Part shown: one piece after another, positions 24,015-31,021 of the stretch
How positions within the stretch are numbered: the stretch's first letter is position 1
How the letters are laid out: each line of letters starts with the position of its first letter
Made by a program: the position numbers and the translations under genes
The notes under the pieces: model-generated
The model's database searches: none
Seen by the model: the letters and a program-made list of their open reading frames with translations, nothing else
What the model was told of the DNA's origin: nothing
Assembly: GCA_002722245.1 (NCBI GenBank)
Contig: PBLA01000002.1
Span: 80,651-120,673, forward strand
From: Flavobacteriales bacterium
GTDB taxonomy: Bacteria > Bacteroidota > Bacteroidia > Flavobacteriales_C > GCA-002722245
Reading direction: 5' to 3'
Length of the DNA stretch: 40,023 bases

Positions 24015-25196
24015 ATGAGATCACTTACTTTCTTTTTATTACTTTTCTCTTTAAGATTATTGTCCTCGCCAATAACCCTATATACCAGTAAGCACGGGTT
24101 AATCAATAAGCATGTCAATTGTATTGAACGTGGAAAAGATTTTGTGTGGATTGGGACAAATGGCGGGATTAACCGCATTGATTTTAGAGGGGAAAAGCCA
24201 ATTAAATTCTCTCCCAGAGGAACCTCTGTTCCTGTAACAGCCCTTGAAAATGATGGGAAAATCATTTGGGTAGGATTAAAGGGAAAAGGGGTGTACATGA
24301 TGCCTAAAGAGAATTACAAATTTATTGGGTTTCGTAAAGACGTGCTTGGAGATAAGGAAATTCTAAAAATCGAAAAAGTGAGTAAAGGTCTTGTTGTTTA
24401 TACTTCCACTAAAAAGTACGAATTTAATTTTAGCGATAAAACATATATAGAGTCAGAACACTCGATTAAAGCGTACAATCCTGTTATTAGTATCGGAAGT
24501 AAAACATTAATGATTAATCATGGAAAGCTTGAACGTTTTAATAAGTCTACTCAATCATTTCGACCTCTGGATCTAGCTATTTTGGCAAATGATCATTTAA
24601 ACTTCCATAAAGGGGTGCTTATTGCCAGTCCATCAGGTTTAGTGTATTATAATCCTGCAGAAGATACAATTCAGTTTGGTGATCCAATGATTAAATTGGA
24701 GAAGGTTCAGTTAAATGGAGTGGACACAATAGCTGAACGTTTGGACTTAAACTGGGATAATCATGTGTTGAATTATCACTTTATATGCTCTGAATTGGGA
24801 GATAAAAATCAAATAACCCTGAACTATACCTTAACTGGACCTGATGGAGAGTCAAAGGGGTTTATAAATGCGCAAGAGGGAATAGAATTGAGTGAATTAG
24901 GACATGGGGATTATTTGTTAGTTGTTTCAGCAGTTAATGAAAAAAAGATTTCAGCAACAAACAAATTGAGATTTAAATTTTCAATAGAGAGTCCGCTTAA
25001 AGATTCAATTTGGTTTTATCTTATTATTACCGGTGCACTATTTGTGTGGACATTACTTGTGAATGGATTAACAAGAGCAAAATTTAAAAAAGACATTAAG
25101 GTGCTTGAGGATGCGTTAATTGAAAAAACGAATAAACTGAATACAATAGAAAGAAGTAAATACGGGTTGGTAGAAGAAGATGAACTGGAATTATAA
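24015..25196 (+). CDS. kinase-less propeller sensor-like membrane protein
   Basis: A 393-residue protein with the sensor half of a hybrid two-component system but no kinase. Signal peptide at 1-18 (RSLTFFLLLFSLRLLSS); propeller blade motifs such as LYTSKHGLINKHVNCIERGK, DFVWIGTNGGINRID and KIIWVGLKGKGVYMM; a Y_Y_Y-like strand domain (about 225-325, with LNYTLTGPDG); one TM helix (about 333-350, IWFYLIITGALFVWTLLV); and a cytoplasmic coiled-coil tail of about 40 residues (KKDIKVLEDALIEKTNKLNT). It ends VEEDELEL with no HisKA, receiver or HTH domain. Only about two to three blades are recognisable, far fewer than the usual fourteen. Possible relic, or a partner that signals through another protein. 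Confidence 0.7.
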   Translation: MRSLTFFLLLFSLRLLSSPITLYTSKHGLINKHVNCIERGKDFVWIGTNGGINRIDFRGEKPIKFSPRGTSVPVTALENDGKIIWVGLKGKGVYMMPKENYKFIGFRKDVLGDKEILKIEKVSKGLVVYTSTKKYEFNFSDKTYIESEHSIKAYNPVISIGSKTLMINHGKLERFNKSTQSFRPLDLAILANDHLNFHKGVLIASPSGLVYYNPAEDTIQFGDPMIKLEKVQLNGVDTIAERLDLNWDNHVLNYHFICSELGDKNQITLNYTLTGPDGESKGFINAQEGIELSELGHGDYLLVVSAVNEKKISATNKLRFKFSIESPLKDSIWFYLIITGALFVWTLLVNGLTRAKFKKDIKVLEDALIEKTNKLNTIERSKYGLVEEDELEL

Positions 25197-25224
25197 GTTA
25201 ACTGAGAAGAGACTTTTTATAAAA

Positions 25225-26502
25225 CTACTTCTCTAGTAAAATTTGTTTTGCCATTTTCATAGGCACAGAGATGTATTTTTTTTCAATGTAGGCCAGCATT
25301 TTATCTAAGACTTCTTTGCTTTCTTCATTCATTGTTTCCATTTCTTTAGAAAACACTTCATTGATTGCTAAGTCTTTAATTTCTTTTATTTTTTGAGGAA
25401 CTTGACGCATCGCCAATTCAACTTTTCGCTCTTTAAAAGTCACTTTAAAAGCTTCAATTTGTTCTTCAATCAATGCACTGCATATGGATAATTCCTGTTC
25501 TCTCTTTTTAAGGTTTTGTTCTGAAACCTCTTTTAATCCTTCGATTTCAATGTAGTTTACAGCATTGTTTTCCACAACCTTGGGATCTACATCGTAAGGA
25601 ATTGCTAAATCAATGATGGTTTTTTTAGTTGTTTCACCAGCTAAAAGCGATTTATAAACTTCAGGAGTAATTAAATACTCTTCACTTCCCGTACACGTAA
25701 CTAATAAGTCAAAACCTGTATTGAAATTTGATAATTCCGATAACGGTAAAGGACTCCCTCCAATATGGTTCGTTAAAGATTCTGCTTTTTCTAAAGTTCG
25801 GTTAAAAATAGTCAGGTTCTTAAGGCCATGTTTACTTAAAAACTTACACATCCTAGTGTTTGTCTCTCCTGCACCAATAACCAAAATTCTTGAATTGTCT
25901 TTTATTCCTAAATCTCTTAATTTTCTATAGGCTAAAGAAACAATTGAAATAGGGTTTTTTGCAATTTTAGTATTTGTATATATTTCTTTAGCAGATTCAA
26001 TGGTTTTATTAATTAAAAGTCGAATAATTGAACCAGTTAAACCTAATTTAGAGCATTCGTCAAAGGCTTTTCGAACTTGGGTAATTATTTCTCGCTCTCC
26101 AATTACTAAAGAATCTAATGAAGATGCTATGTGAAACATATGTTTAACAGCTTCTTCCCCTTCAAAAATAGTACAGTTTTTTATGGCCCACTTAATATCT
26201 TCTTCTTTCCAATCCTTAGAAAAAGACGAGAAGAAAGAATTTAAGTAGTTTTTTGATAGATTGATTTCACTTACAAATATGAATTCTACTCTATTACAAG
26301 TAGATAAATACATAAGTTCGGATATGTCATTACTCTTTAGTTTCTCAAGCCTATTTTTTCGGTTTTCAGAATCAATATGAAGTCTACCGATATTTGAAAT
26401 ATTTGTGGTCTTATGAGTAAATGCTATGATTTTTAAATCTCTCAAATCGTCGAACAGTCGAATTTTAACAAATTTCCCCAAACAGTGCTTTACCTTTGTC
26501 AT
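25225..26502 (-). CDS. hemA: glutamyl-tRNA reductase
   Basis: Reduces glutamyl-tRNA to glutamate-1-semialdehyde with NADPH, the committed step of C5 tetrapyrrole synthesis. The 425-residue protein has the catalytic STCNRVE with nucleophile Cys69, SLDSLVIGEREIITQV, the nucleotide-binding RILVIGAGETN and the C-terminal dimerisation helices. The start is uncertain: the ATG at 26502 adds about 19 residues before the conserved LKIIAFTHKTT, whereas a TTG at 26445 would give MRDLKIIAFTHKTT, nearer to what the family usually shows. I keep the ATG. hemA is isolated; the rest of the haem pathway is elsewhere. Confidence 0.94.
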   Translation of the reverse strand: MTKVKHCLGKFVKIRLFDDLRDLKIIAFTHKTTNISNIGRLHIDSENRKNRLEKLKSNDISELMYLSTCNRVEFIFVSEINLSKNYLNSFFSSFSKDWKEEDIKWAIKNCTIFEGEEAVKHMFHIASSLDSLVIGEREIITQVRKAFDECSKLGLTGSIIRLLINKTIESAKEIYTNTKIAKNPISIVSLAYRKLRDLGIKDNSRILVIGAGETNTRMCKFLSKHGLKNLTIFNRTLEKAESLTNHIGGSPLPLSELSNFNTGFDLLVTCTGSEEYLITPEVYKSLLAGETTKKTIIDLAIPYDVDPKVVENNAVNYIEIEGLKEVSEQNLKKREQELSICSALIEEQIEAFKVTFKERKVELAMRQVPQKIKEIKDLAINEVFSKEMETMNEESKEVLDKMLAYIEKKYISVPMKMAKQILLEK

Positions 26503-26638
26503 AGTTTTGTCACATACCCTTTTGATATTAGGTAAATCAGTATTTAGAATGATTATAAATTAGAGGTTGATTATTGTAAACTTAAATTTTATTGAATGGT
26601 TTTGTGACCATCTTACATAAGAAGGTTATTAAGTTATT

Positions 26639-27700
26639 ATGAGATTAATTATTTTATTGCTTTTGATTGGATTGATAGGGAAAGCTCAGTTTTTAAAAGA
26701 GACTAGATGGATGGACATTTACCCAAGAAAAAAGATTTCTTATGTACCTAAAGGAACCTGGGTTGATTCTTCAGGTCAAATGTTTATTAAAGATTTTCCA
26801 GTTCTGAAGCTTTCAAAAAAATGGAATAGTATTCCTTGTATGAAAATCAACTCTGGTTCAAAGCCTTTTCTTCCTCCTAATACAGAATTTAGAAACGAGA
26901 ATTGGTTAAGAGAATCAAGTCCGATTGATCTTGATTCAGTGAACTTTGGTATTCAAACTTTTTTGGTTACAAGAAATTATGTGTCGATACGTGAATACGC
27001 TTTGTTTGAAAATTGGGTAAAAGATTCAACGAATTTATTCAAGCATGTTGAGAAGATTAATGAAGGCGATTATCAGGAGAGATTAAATTGGAAAGAGGTG
27101 AAAAAAGTGAAAGACATAAAAATATCCCGAGACAGTCTTGAATATGAATATTGGTGTATAAATTGGAATAAAATGTCAAAGGATACTTTTAGATTCGAAC
27201 TTCCAAAGGATACAATTAAAAAGAAACTATCTGTTGAAGAGTTGAGACAAAAGTTAATAGATAGAAGCGAATTTATAATACGAGAAGAAGTGCCCGTAAA
27301 GTACAGTTTATATTGGGGTATCGTAAAAGATGAGAACGTAAAATCCTTTTTAGATGAACATTACTTGACGCATCCATATTTTAAGAATTATCCAGTTTTA
27401 GGATTGACAAAAGAACAGCAAAAAGCTTATTTACATTGGTGTACAGAGCAGGTTAATGGTTACCGTCGATCAAAAGGTAAAATTATAAATAATGATATTC
27501 GATTTGGAACAGCTTGGGAATTAATGTTAAGTCCAGTGGATGAATGGCAGAGAGGTACTATTAAGATCAAAATAGATAAGGAGTTTATTAAAGCTTTTGG
27601 TTCTGATAATTGGGATTTAGGTGAAGTAATTGAAGTTCCATACCCAACTAAACCATTTCGAATGGTTAGAACAACTTTAAATCGATGTAGGTTTTTATAA
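26639..27700 (+). CDS. divergent sulfatase-modifying-factor (FGE)/GldK-like exported protein
   Basis: A 353-residue protein with a signal peptide (IILLLLIGLIGKAQ). Residues about 100-135 read FLVTRNYVSIREYALFENWVKDS, which matches the 'EVTN.eY..F..WV.DS' opening of FGE-type domains in gliding proteins such as GldK/GldJ. HPYFKNYPVLGLTKEQQKAY followed by LHWCTEQVNGYRR (about 243-278) matches the 'yPVvgvsweqA.aYc.W' core. The typical C-terminal GGS...GFR motif is reduced to MVRTTLNRCRFL, so formylglycine-generating activity is unlikely. A structural envelope or gliding role is inferred. It is divergent from hemA and has no close neighbours on its strand. Confidence 0.62.
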   Translation: MRLIILLLLIGLIGKAQFLKETRWMDIYPRKKISYVPKGTWVDSSGQMFIKDFPVLKLSKKWNSIPCMKINSGSKPFLPPNTEFRNENWLRESSPIDLDSVNFGIQTFLVTRNYVSIREYALFENWVKDSTNLFKHVEKINEGDYQERLNWKEVKKVKDIKISRDSLEYEYWCINWNKMSKDTFRFELPKDTIKKKLSVEELRQKLIDRSEFIIREEVPVKYSLYWGIVKDENVKSFLDEHYLTHPYFKNYPVLGLTKEQQKAYLHWCTEQVNGYRRSKGKIINNDIRFGTAWELMLSPVDEWQRGTIKIKIDKEFIKAFGSDNWDLGEVIEVPYPTKPFRMVRTTLNRCRFL

Positions 27701-27803
27701 AAAGCACCAACCTTCAAAATATCCAGTTTTCAACATCTTTTTTTTAACGTTTATTACATGGTTTTACAATTCCAATAGGAGCGATTTATTTATTTTTAAC
27801 CTT

Positions 27804-28691
27804 ATGTCAACAGCAGAAGAAAAATATTCCAATTGGCGGACAACTACCTCCTATGTTTCTACAGCAATTAGTATTGCTATGGTAATCTATGTAGTTGGAT
27901 TATTAGGTTTGGTCTTGATGAAGGGTAAAATACTCGGAGATCAGTTTAAAGAAAAATTTGCCTTTGAAATCTATTTGAAAGAGGGTGTAAAAGATATTGA
28001 TATCATGCACTTAAAAAAGGAATTAGATGCCGAGGATTTTGTTAAAAAAACCATATGGAAAGACAAGGAGGATGCCTTAAAAGAATATTTAGAGGAGGTT
28101 GATCCGAGTGAGAACTTCACAATGAGTCTTGGTGCAAATCCTTTGCCTCAAAACATTGATGTGTTTTTTGAAGCACGCTTTAATCATCCTGATAGTATCC
28201 AACACTTAAAGGAGCGGTTGCAAGCCAATGCGCATGTGGATGATTTTCGTTATCCCAAAGATTTGCTGTACAAGGTATACGATAATATAGAAAAGATCAG
28301 TGTAGCGCTTTTAATAGTGAGTGGATTGTTACTGATTATAGCCATTGGATTGATAACGAATACGATTCGATTGAGGGTGTATTCGCAGCGATTTATTATT
28401 AAAACAATGCAATTAGTGGGCGCAAGTAATTGGTTTATTAAACGTCCTTTTATTTGGAAAGGAATGGTTTTAGGCTTCTTTAGCGGTGTTTTATCCGTTT
28501 TTGCATTAGCAGGTACTTTGAAAATAATTTACGACCTTTACCCTGAATTTCAAATGGAATTACAAAATGTAACCTTAGATCTGTTGCTTTATGGGGTAAT
28601 GTTAACCTTGGGTGTCATCATTTCATGGTTCGCTACCCAGTTTGCAGTAGGTCGCTTCCTTCGTTTGAAAACGGAAAAGTTATATTATTAA
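27804..28691 (+). CDS. ftsX: cell-division protein FtsX
   Basis: Inner-membrane partner of FtsE that activates peptidoglycan hydrolases at the septum. The 295-residue protein has a short cytoplasmic N-terminus, TM1 (about 20-40), an extracytoplasmic domain with the family segment FAFEIYLKEGVKDIDI, then three helices (about 165-187, 217-240 and 255-280) with LRVYSQRFIIKTMQLVGAS, the conserved FtsX permease loop. It heads a tight run with DUF3098 (3 bp), uppP (0 bp) and truB (overlap). ftsE is not in the window. The cluster order is typical of Bacteroidota. Confidence 0.93.
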   Translation: MSTAEEKYSNWRTTTSYVSTAISIAMVIYVVGLLGLVLMKGKILGDQFKEKFAFEIYLKEGVKDIDIMHLKKELDAEDFVKKTIWKDKEDALKEYLEEVDPSENFTMSLGANPLPQNIDVFFEARFNHPDSIQHLKERLQANAHVDDFRYPKDLLYKVYDNIEKISVALLIVSGLLLIIAIGLITNTIRLRVYSQRFIIKTMQLVGASNWFIKRPFIWKGMVLGFFSGVLSVFALAGTLKIIYDLYPEFQMELQNVTLDLLLYGVMLTLGVIISWFATQFAVGRFLRLKTEKLYY

Positions 28692-28694
28692 AAA

Positions 28695-28994
28695 ATGAGT
28701 TCGACACAATCAAGTTTTGTTTTTGGAAAGAAAAATTATGTAGCCATTGCTATAGGTTTTGCGTTAGTGATTTTTGGTTTTTTATTAATGTCAGGAGGTA
28801 AATCAGCTGAACCTAATATTTTCAAAGGGGAAGAAATCTTTTCTTTTCAGCGAATAACGTTCGCTCCATTTATGGTTTTATTGGGTTTTTTGGTCGTTGG
28901 ATTAGGGATTATGATAAAACCTAAGTTAGATGAAGTTTCTCAGGAGGATTTAACCACTAAGAAAAATACAAACGACACAATAATAGACGACTAA
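28695..28994 (+). CDS. DUF3098 small membrane protein
   Basis: A 99-residue protein with two TM helices (about 16-32 and 53-72) joined by a loop PNIFKGEEIFSFQRITFAPF; this matches the Bacteroidota DUF3098 family, whose function I do not know. It lies 3 bp after ftsX and its stop codon abuts the uppP ATG with no base between, so the three genes are one transcription and translation unit. A role tied to division or lipid-carrier recycling is inferred from position alone. Confidence 0.85.
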   Translation: MSSTQSSFVFGKKNYVAIAIGFALVIFGFLLMSGGKSAEPNIFKGEEIFSFQRITFAPFMVLLGFLVVGLGIMIKPKLDEVSQEDLTTKKNTNDTIIDD

Positions 28995-29789
28995 ATGGGG
29001 GTTTTAGAAGCTATTATTATTGGGATCATTCAAGGGTTAACTGAGTTTCTTCCTGTAAGTAGTAGTGGACATATAGAACTTTCAAAAGCCATTTTAAATG
29101 TTGAAGTAGAAGGTGAGGAAAACGTTATGTTCACCGTTGTGCTCCATGCGGCAACAGCGTTGAGTACAATTATAATTTTTCGAAAAGACATTCTGCAAAT
29201 CATTTCGGGATTATTCCAATTTAAATGGAATGATGATTTTAAGTTTGCCATCAAAATTCTCATTTCCATGTTTCCTGCAGCATTTGTAGGAATTGTGTTT
29301 AATGATGTAATCGATTCATTTTTTAATGAACAAATCCTTTTAGTAGGTCTTATGCTTGTAATCACTGGTCTACTATTATTTTTGGCTGATAGAGCAAAAG
29401 ACACTACAAAAAGTGTTGGTTTTTTGAATGCATTCATAATAGGGATTTCTCAAGCAATTGCTATACTTCCTGGAATTTCCAGAAGTGGATCAACTATCGC
29501 AACGGCTGTTTTGTTGGGGATTGATAAAGCAACGGCTGCTCGATTTTCGTTTTTGATGGTTGTTCCTTTGATTTTAGGAAAAATGGCTAAGGAACTTATG
29601 GATGGTGGTTTAGCTACTTATAAACCTGAAGAGTTAACAGCATATGGATCAGGATTTATTGCAGCATTTATCGTTGGTTTATTTGCGTGCACTTGGATGA
29701 TTTCGTTGGTTAAGAAAAGCCAGTTGAAGTATTTTTCTTTTTATTGTTTCATTGTAGGAACTCTTGCTATTGTTCATGCTGCCATTTAG
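28995..29789 (+). CDS. uppP: undecaprenyl-diphosphatase
   Basis: Dephosphorylates undecaprenyl diphosphate to recycle the lipid carrier for peptidoglycan and other glycans; also gives bacitracin resistance when overproduced. The 264-residue polytopic protein (BacA family) has both signatures: GLTEFLPVSSSGH (14-26, catalytic Glu17 region) and PGISRSGSTI (about 154-163, essential Arg), with about eight helices. The ATG at 28995 directly follows the DUF3098 stop. Its last 14 bases overlap the likely truB start. This is the BacA-type, not the PAP2-type enzyme. Confidence 0.96.
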   Translation: MGVLEAIIIGIIQGLTEFLPVSSSGHIELSKAILNVEVEGEENVMFTVVLHAATALSTIIIFRKDILQIISGLFQFKWNDDFKFAIKILISMFPAAFVGIVFNDVIDSFFNEQILLVGLMLVITGLLLFLADRAKDTTKSVGFLNAFIIGISQAIAILPGISRSGSTIATAVLLGIDKATAARFSFLMVVPLILGKMAKELMDGGLATYKPEELTAYGSGFIAAFIVGLFACTWMISLVKKSQLKYFSFYCFIVGTLAIVHAAI

Positions 29790-30468
29790 TCTTATTTCCG
29801 ATAAACCTTTAAATGAATATTCCGAGGAAGAACTAAAAACAGGAGTTGTTTTTTTGGTAGATAAACCGCTAAATTGGACCTCATTTCAAGTGGTCAATAA
29901 GTTGCGATGGGTCATTCGAAAAATGCACAAGATCAAAAAAATTAAAGTTGGTCACGCAGGTACGCTGGATCCTTTGGCTACTGGTTTGTTAATTATTTGT
30001 GTAGGTAAAAAAACAAAGGAAATAGAAACCTATCAAGGAAAAGAAAAAGAATATACAGGAACCATTACGCTAGGAGCGTCTACACCTTCTTTTGACCTGG
30101 AAACAGAAATTGATCAAACGTTTTCAATTGATGGTATATCGGAGGAGGCCATGCAAAAAGCTGCAGCATCATTAACGGGAGCCATTGAGCAGTATCCACC
30201 TGTTTTTAGTGCGGTTAAAATAGAAGGGAAAAGAGCGTATGAAAGTGCACGGAAAGGAGAAGAGGTGAAGGTAAAACCTCGAAGCGTGGTTGTTTCAAAA
30301 TTTGAAATTGATACCTCTGAATTCCCAAAAGTTCATTTTACAATAGTTTGTAGCAAAGGAACCTATATCCGTTCAATCGCCTCTGATTTTGGGAAGATAC
30401 TAAATAATGGGGCACATCTATCTGCGTTAAGAAGAGAACGAATCGGTGAATTTATGTTAGGACAATAG
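29776..30468 (+). CDS. truB: tRNA pseudouridine(55) synthase
   Basis: Makes pseudouridine 55 in the T-loop of tRNAs. From the ATG at 29776 the protein is 230 residues, short for TruB because it lacks a long C-terminal PUA domain, as in many Bacteroidota. Catalytic GHAGTLDPLATGLL with Asp65, VDKPLNWTSFQVV, the YTGTITLGAST segment and CSKGTYIRSIASDFG are all present. The frame extends to a TTG at 29764, but ATG at 29776 is preferred; it overlaps the uppP stop by 14 bp. The DUF985 cupin begins 4 bp downstream. Confidence 0.95.
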   Translation: MLPFSLISDKPLNEYSEEELKTGVVFLVDKPLNWTSFQVVNKLRWVIRKMHKIKKIKVGHAGTLDPLATGLLIICVGKKTKEIETYQGKEKEYTGTITLGASTPSFDLETEIDQTFSIDGISEEAMQKAAASLTGAIEQYPPVFSAVKIEGKRAYESARKGEEVKVKPRSVVVSKFEIDTSEFPKVHFTIVCSKGTYIRSIASDFGKILNNGAHLSALRRERIGEFMLGQ

Positions 30469-30472
30469 CAAA

Positions 30473-30964
30473 ATGGAATCAGCAGAGTACTGGATAAAGC
30501 ATTTGAAATTAAAACCACATCCCGAAGGCGGTTTTTACAAAGAGGTTTATCGCTCAAAAGAAGTTTTTTTTCCTACAGGAATCTCAGGAGAAAGAAACTA
30601 TATGACAAGTATCTATTTTTTATTGGATGAAGGAAGTGTTTCTCATTTTCATAGTATCCAGTCCGATGAATTATGGTGTTATCACTCGGGGGATGCATTA
30701 TCCGTTTACCTTCTTTATCCCGATGGAAAGCTTGATGAATTTGTCATTGGACCAAATAGTCAAAACGGTGAAATTCTTCAAGCTGTTGTTCCTGCCAATA
30801 CTATTTTTGGATCAAAAAGTAAAGGCAATTACTCTTTGGTGGGTTGTGTTGTATCTCCTGGTTTTGATTTCCGAGATTTCACACTCTATACAACCAAGGA
30901 GCTCTTGAATAATTACCCTCAACACGAAGGAATTATTAAACAGCTTTCAAAAGCAGAGTATTAA
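30473..30964 (+). CDS. DUF985 cupin-fold protein
   Basis: A 163-residue single-domain protein of the DUF985 family (yeast YML079W-like RmlC cupin). Diagnostic features are the N-terminal LKPHPEGGFYKEVYRS, then TSIYFLLDEGSVSHFHSIQSDELWCYHSGD (cited in part: SHFHSIQSDELWCYH), where the His and Glu are the usual cupin pocket residues, and SLVGCVVSPGFDFRDF near the end. Function of the family is not established; sugar-isomerase-like structure without known activity. It lies 4 bp after truB, so it probably belongs to the same transcript. Confidence 0.88.
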   Translation: MESAEYWIKHLKLKPHPEGGFYKEVYRSKEVFFPTGISGERNYMTSIYFLLDEGSVSHFHSIQSDELWCYHSGDALSVYLLYPDGKLDEFVIGPNSQNGEILQAVVPANTIFGSKSKGNYSLVGCVVSPGFDFRDFTLYTTKELLNNYPQHEGIIKQLSKAEY

Positions 30965-30986
30965 GCGATTTCTATCCTCCTAAAAA

Positions 30987-31017
30987 GTTGCTCATCCAAA
31001 GGAAACCGTTACATTTG
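30987..31017 (+). promoter_or_regulatory. candidate promoter of the M1 aminopeptidase gene
   Basis: GTTG at 30987-30990 (three of four to TTTG), 19 bp, then TACATTTG at 31010-31017, an exact TAnnTTTG. The ATG at 31022 comes only 5 bp after the -7 element, so the transcript would be almost leaderless. It overlaps the short spacer after the cupin gene. Confidence 0.5.
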
Positions 31018-31021
31018 TTGA

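Noticed and set aside
29030-29437. 135-codon minus-strand frame within uppP
   Set aside because: Lies entirely antisense to a strongly conserved gene; composition mirrors the membrane protein it overlaps.
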